NCBI RefSeq assembly: GCF_000327385.1
Contig: NW_008709716.1
Location: 126,501-190,500 of the forward strand
Length of the DNA stretch: 64,000 bases
Origin: Lottia gigantea
Taxonomy: Eukaryota > Mollusca > Gastropoda > Lottiidae
Reading direction: 5' to 3'
Positions within the stretch are counted from its first letter, which is position 1, and every line of letters starts with the position of its first letter. This document shows positions 59,901 through 64,000 of the stretch, piece by piece. The notes under the pieces were generated by a model. The model saw only the letters and a program-made list of their open reading frames with translations, made no database searches and was not told the origin of the DNA. A program made the translations under genes and the position numbers.

Positions 59901-62900
59901 GATTTGACAGGAGAATTTTTATCTGCTTTTTTGTGTTTCTTTGTTTTCTTCTTTTTGTTCTTCTTTGAAATCATCTCATCATTATCACTATCATCATCAT
60001 GACTAGAGTAAATTTCTGATCCTGGACCAAATTTCGCAAATAAATTTTCTGGAACTTTAACATCATTATTAAGTTTTGCCTTCTTTGGTTTGCTTGGTTG
60101 ATCAAACTCATGTAAGTTGTTGTGAATATTATCAACCATTATGTCATTTGTATCTAATTCATCTATACTTGGGTCTTTTAATACAGAGTCTTTTGATATT
60201 TTAGGTGTTTTTTTGTTATCAGATTTAGTCTTGCTTTTTTCTTTGGAGGCTTTGTTTTTATCTGATTTATGCTTGTCATGTTTCTGTGTCTTTTCACTAT
60301 CTTTCCTCTCTGGTTTTTGAGGCTTTGCATCTGGTTTTATATGCTCTTTCATTTCAGCCTTGGTTTTCACTTTCATTTCTGACTTTCCTTGTTTTGGATC
60401 AGTTGATATAGAATTTATCTTGTTGCTATCTTGAACTGGAGTTTCCTTCTTTATTTCTTTTTCAGCTAATTTTGGGCTCATATCAGTCCTGGACACTGAA
60501 ATTGGTTTCTTCTCAGATACATCGGAGTCAATTAAATCTACTGGTTTGCTGCTGGATTTATTGTGCTTCTTTTTCTTTTTCTCCAACTTGATTTTAGCAT
60601 CATTGCTATCAGAGCGGTTTTCTTTCGATACATCCAATTTTGTTTCTTTGCTGCTCTCATTCTTTAATTCCTTCTTGACATCCTCTTTCACTTTATGACT
60701 TGAAACTGAGGTTTTCTTTTCATCCTCCTTTTTAGCATCTTTCTTATGGGCTTTTTGGTTGTCAGATTTATGACTATCTTTTTTATCATGATCATCTTTT
60801 TTAGTTGGAGAAGTCTCAACTTTTGCTTCTACTTTGAGATCTCCTTTCTTGTCTTTTTCATCATTTTTAGATTTGCTTGACTTTTTGTGTTCTTTTGAAG
60901 ACTTCTTAGGATCAACTTTTTTGGACTTTTCTTCAATAACTTCAACTTTCTTTAATTCAGCTTTTGTTTTTACTGGTTCAGATTTAACTTTAGTTTCATG
61001 AGGATGATCTTGGTCCATTGGTTTAGATTTTTGTTTAAGTTCTTCACAATCTTTTTTCTTCTTATTTTTCTTCTCCTTGTCACTCTTGCCAAAATCCTTC
61101 TTTTCACTTTCATCCATGGTTTCAGGCTCAGTAACACTCATTTCAGATGACAAAAAGTGTTTGGTTCTGTTATCTTGATCATGGCATTCAAGTTCACTTG
61201 ATTCCTCTCGTGACTTCCTTTTTTTAACTGGACTTTTCTTACGTTTGCTGGGAACATATTCTTCCTCCGAATCTGCAGATTGATAATCCATTGTCTTTTC
61301 TGACTCAGAAGAGTCAAATATTTTACGACCTCTATTAATGGTCTTCTTGATGACTTTTTTCTTCTTTTTGACCTTAAAAGGACCATCATCTTCATCAGAT
61401 GAAAAACTATCAAACACATTTGATGGCCTCTTCTTTTTCTTCTTTTTGGGTTTTTCATCTTCACTCATAATACCAGGAGATGTTGCACTATCAGAATCTG
61501 AAAGTTCCATACTGAAATCACTGTCATCAGTCAAACCATTGTGTTTCTTTTTGCGCTCTTTCTTTAGACGTTGTAAACTAGATCGGTTTGTTTCTTCATG
61601 CTCTTCTTTTTTCTTATTACAGGACCGTCTTTTTACTTTATCATACATTGAAATAAAAGGTTCCAACTCTGGTGGTATTTCATATGGCACTTCTTCTTCC
61701 TTTTCCTTTTCTTTTTCCTTCTCTTTTGTCAATTTCTCTGGTTTTTCTTTTTCTTTTTTCTTCTTTTCCTTTTCTTTTGAAGAAGAGTCTTTGTGCTTGT
61801 CATCTTTTGTTTTGTGCTTAGAGTCCTTGGCAGATTTTCCACTTTTATCTTTACTATGACTGGATGAAGATGAGTGCTTCTTGTGTTCTTTGGAATCTTT
61901 TGAATCTTTTGAATCTTTTGAGTCTTTCGAGTCTTTCGAGTCTTTGATGCTTTTATCCTTATCTTTGGACTCAGACTTGGACTCACTAGATTTTGATGAT
62001 GTTGATGTCTTGTCAGGTTTTGTTTCAGCAGAATCAGATTTATTTTTGGATGATTTGCTTTCTGAATGTTTGGACTTTTCTTTTTTACCATCATCAGTTC
62101 TCCTGTCCTTGTCTTTGTCATCATGCCTTTTGTCGTATTTGTCATGTTTATCATCAGATTTTTTATCATCTTTTTCTTTCTTATCTTCTTTATCTTTCTT
62201 TTCTTTTTTCTTTGCTTCCTGACTCTTTGATTTGTCAGATGTACTTCCATGTTCCTTATCTTTCTTCTCAGAATCTTTAGATTTTGACGACTTTGTCTTT
62301 TCTTTAGATGATGATGCTTCTTTTTCTTTTGAAGACTTTTCAGATTTGTCTTTATTACCAGAATGATGTCTGCTTTTATCTTTCTCTTGCTTCTTATCAC
62401 CCTCTTTTTTATCTTCTTTAGACTTAGATTTCTTATCAGGAGAATTGTTCTTTGAATGACTACTGCTTTTCTCGCCATCTTTGTTTTCATGCTTCTCTTT
62501 CTTGCCGTGTTCTTTAGATTCAGAATGTTTCTTAACTTCTGGTTTCTTTTCGTGAAAAATTTCAATTTTCTTTTCAAAAAGATCAAAAGAAGAGCTATGT
62601 GATGTTGAAGTCTTGAGACTTTTCTGTTTATCTTCTTCAGTTTTTGTTCTGTGTCCTGTAGGCTTTATAACAGTTGTAGATGAAATTGATTGGGGTTCTT
62701 CTGGAAGTGTTGGGGGTGGCTGTCCAAAGTTTTCCATGAGCTCTGTTTCTTTCTTGAGTACAGGAGGCTGAGTTTTCACAAACAAATTATCTCTTTTTTC
62801 AGTCAATGCTGGAGTACTTGGTGTACTTGAAGATGATGAATCTGTTCTTTTTATTATCCCTTGAGAATTAAGTGGATCAGCATTCATTCCTGGTGGAATC

Positions 62901-64000
62901 TGAACACTTGCCACAACATCAGATGGACGTCTACTAAACAAACCTGAAGGTTTAAAAACCTCTGGTCGGATTTGTTGTTGAAATCCAAATTGTGATGATG
63001 GTTGGGAAATGGCAGGACTTTTCAAATATTGGTTATCCAATGAACCATATTTAGGTTGCTCCGGAGATAAAAAATGTTGTGAAGCTGAAGTGTCAGGAAT
63101 ATCAATTTCTTTTTTCAAAACAGGTGGACTTGATTTGGCAATAAATGGACTTGATGGTGTTACAGAGCTACAAGTTGATGGTAAAGACTCCACTCTTTTT
63201 AATGCAGATGTTCCATGGTGTTCTGTCTGCATACCTGATGTAATCTGAACATTATTTACTGTATCAGAGGGTTTCTTGTTAAACAATCCAGTTGGTTTCA
63301 TAGATTCTGGTCTTACATGTTGGGGAAATCCCATGTGTACTCCAAATATAGGCTGAATCGATTGTGGACTAAGGGATGTTCCAGCAGGACCCGACATCAT
63401 TCGACTTTGTATGGATCCAGGACTCAAATTAGACATCATAGGTGGTGATGGCTGTACTACAGGTATAGAAGAAGATTTAACAGTATGCTGATCAGGAACA
63501 GCTGTTAAGACATGTTGGTGATGAGCAGCAGATGTTACTTGAATTGTTGGAGTAGTTCCAGTAAGTGGTGGGAGTGGTGGACCAGTCTGAGAAATGACAG
63601 GTGTACTGGCATCACTTACTGCTGTATAAGATAACACAGATGTAGGATTCCCAGGAAGACCAGAAGATGCAAACGCTTGTGAGCTTTGAGTTGGATGGAA
63701 TGATGTTAAGGATGCTGAAAACTGAGATCCGGGAGAAAGAGACATATGCTGAACCGGTGTATTAGTTGCTGCCAAATTTGACGCCATATTTGGTGTTGAA
63801 TTGACTGGCTGCTGCTGTGATATCTGTGGATGAGCTCCTTCAGCAGGCTGAAATCTCATTCCTCCCATAGAACCCTGCCAATGACCAGTGTTAGTGTGAA
63901 TAGAAATTTCTTTGAATTCTGCTTTTGTTTTTACAGGTGGTGATGTTTTTCTTTCTTCAAGCCTTTGCGAATCTTGGTCCAAAATACTGCCAGTTCGTCT
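53249..64000 (-). CDS. SPEN: SPEN / Msx2-interacting protein homologue, C-terminal part (7 exons in window)
   Basis: CDS complement(join(53249..53392, 53606..53764, 53879..54079, 54220..54974, 55093..55207, 55362..56830, 57013..>64000)), 3,276 aa visible, open at the window edge. The last 167 aa (three exons) form a SPOC domain: RFPVMWRGQLALKND, HFVSGNQGL, PLRIAQRMRMEQSQLEGVSK, YCLLIAVPCGRD, IQYLQQKQAAGI, YVVHIFPPCEFS. This is close to the human SHARP/SPEN SPOC domain, which binds SMRT/NCoR and links to HDAC repression in Notch, nuclear-receptor and (in mammals) X-inactivation pathways. The 7-kb exon encodes a low-complexity Lys/Ser/Glu-rich middle, including PELEPFISMYDKVKRRS and an acidic/basic alternation. 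Exon 55362-56830 is Ser/Pro/Gln-rich. PPRDLTTK in it resembles a CtBP-binding PxDLS motif (weak). The RNA-recognition motifs expected at the N-terminus lie outside. Confidence 0.93.
56868..56903. repeat. Poly-A tract, 36 bp, in a SPEN intron
   Basis: Pure A run on the plus strand, so poly-T in the SPEN transcript, just upstream of the acceptor at 56831. It may have begun as the tail of an insertion, but no element body is recognisable beside it. Confidence 0.8.
61891..61948 (-). repeat. 9-bp coding repeat, SPEN DSK tract
   Basis: Tandem 9-bp units (plus strand TCTTTTGAA/TCTTTCGAG) encode about six DSK repeats before EHKKHSSSSS in the charged region of SPEN. The unit is a multiple of three, so length change keeps frame. 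Codon variants (GAT/GAC, TCA/TCG-type changes) indicate that the repeat has existed long enough to diverge. Confidence 0.85.

Noticed and set aside
57495-62280. Plus-strand open frames opposite SPEN
   Set aside because: These are shadows of the Lys/Ser/Glu-rich SPEN exon, giving Phe/Ser/Leu-rich nonsense with no motifs.
1-64000. LTR retrotransposons, endogenous viruses or Polinton-like elements
   Set aside because: No long terminal repeats, protease/integrase or capsid-type motifs were seen. The long direct repeats at 11848 and 17744 flank a non-LTR element and contain a SINE, so they are not LTRs.

Overview
The window looks like nuclear DNA of an invertebrate, most likely a mollusc and probably a gastropod. 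The evidence is AT-rich sequence, spliced genes with GT-AG introns, animal gene families (ATF3/JDP2-type bZIP, EXD1, ATAD3, SPEN), tRNA-derived SINEs and a Tx1-type LINE. The species cannot be named from sequence alone. Exon boundaries below were worked out by hand from reading frame, splice sites and remembered family sequences. No search was run.

Layout, left to right. 1-6.25 kb is gene-poor and holds one clean hAT-type MITE and two perfect CRE octamers. 6.26-7.67 kb (+) is a three-exon bZIP gene. 8.9-18.1 kb is repeat territory: a nearly full-length Tx1-like LINE (12.25-17.74 kb, minus) sits inside a tRNA-derived SINE and is flanked by direct repeats of 403 and 366 bp that look like an unusually long target-site duplication. 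19.1-28.1 kb (-) is an EXD1-like gene whose 7-kb first intron holds a 4.8-kb, 28-bp minisatellite with nested higher-order repeats. 28.75-30.2 kb holds a decayed Harbinger-like DNA transposon and a decayed LINE. 31.4-32.3 kb is a second minisatellite (about 40-bp unit). 32.6-38.9 kb (-) is a complete 15-exon ATAD3 gene. 41.85-48.74 kb (+) is a nine-exon cation-diffusion-facilitator gene of the Mn-transporting (plant MTP-like) type. 53.25-64.0 kb (-) is the C-terminal part of SPEN, whose RRM-bearing 5' end lies beyond the window edge.

The genes do not form an operon-like group. ATAD3 and the CDF gene are head to head, and the CDF gene and SPEN are tail to tail. Roles by family: stress-responsive transcription (bZIP), piRNA adaptor or nuclease-fold protein (EXD1-like), mitochondrial inner-membrane/nucleoid ATPase (ATAD3), metal export (CDF) and corepressor scaffold (SPEN).

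The observations most worth a second look are the LINE with an apparent 400-bp target duplication, the multi-level minisatellite including an inverted segment next to a SINE tail, the EXD1-like protein with one catalytic aspartate replaced by alanine, and a three-copy repeat family with a shared TTGCCTGGCAAGCTATC-like end that has internal tandem units.
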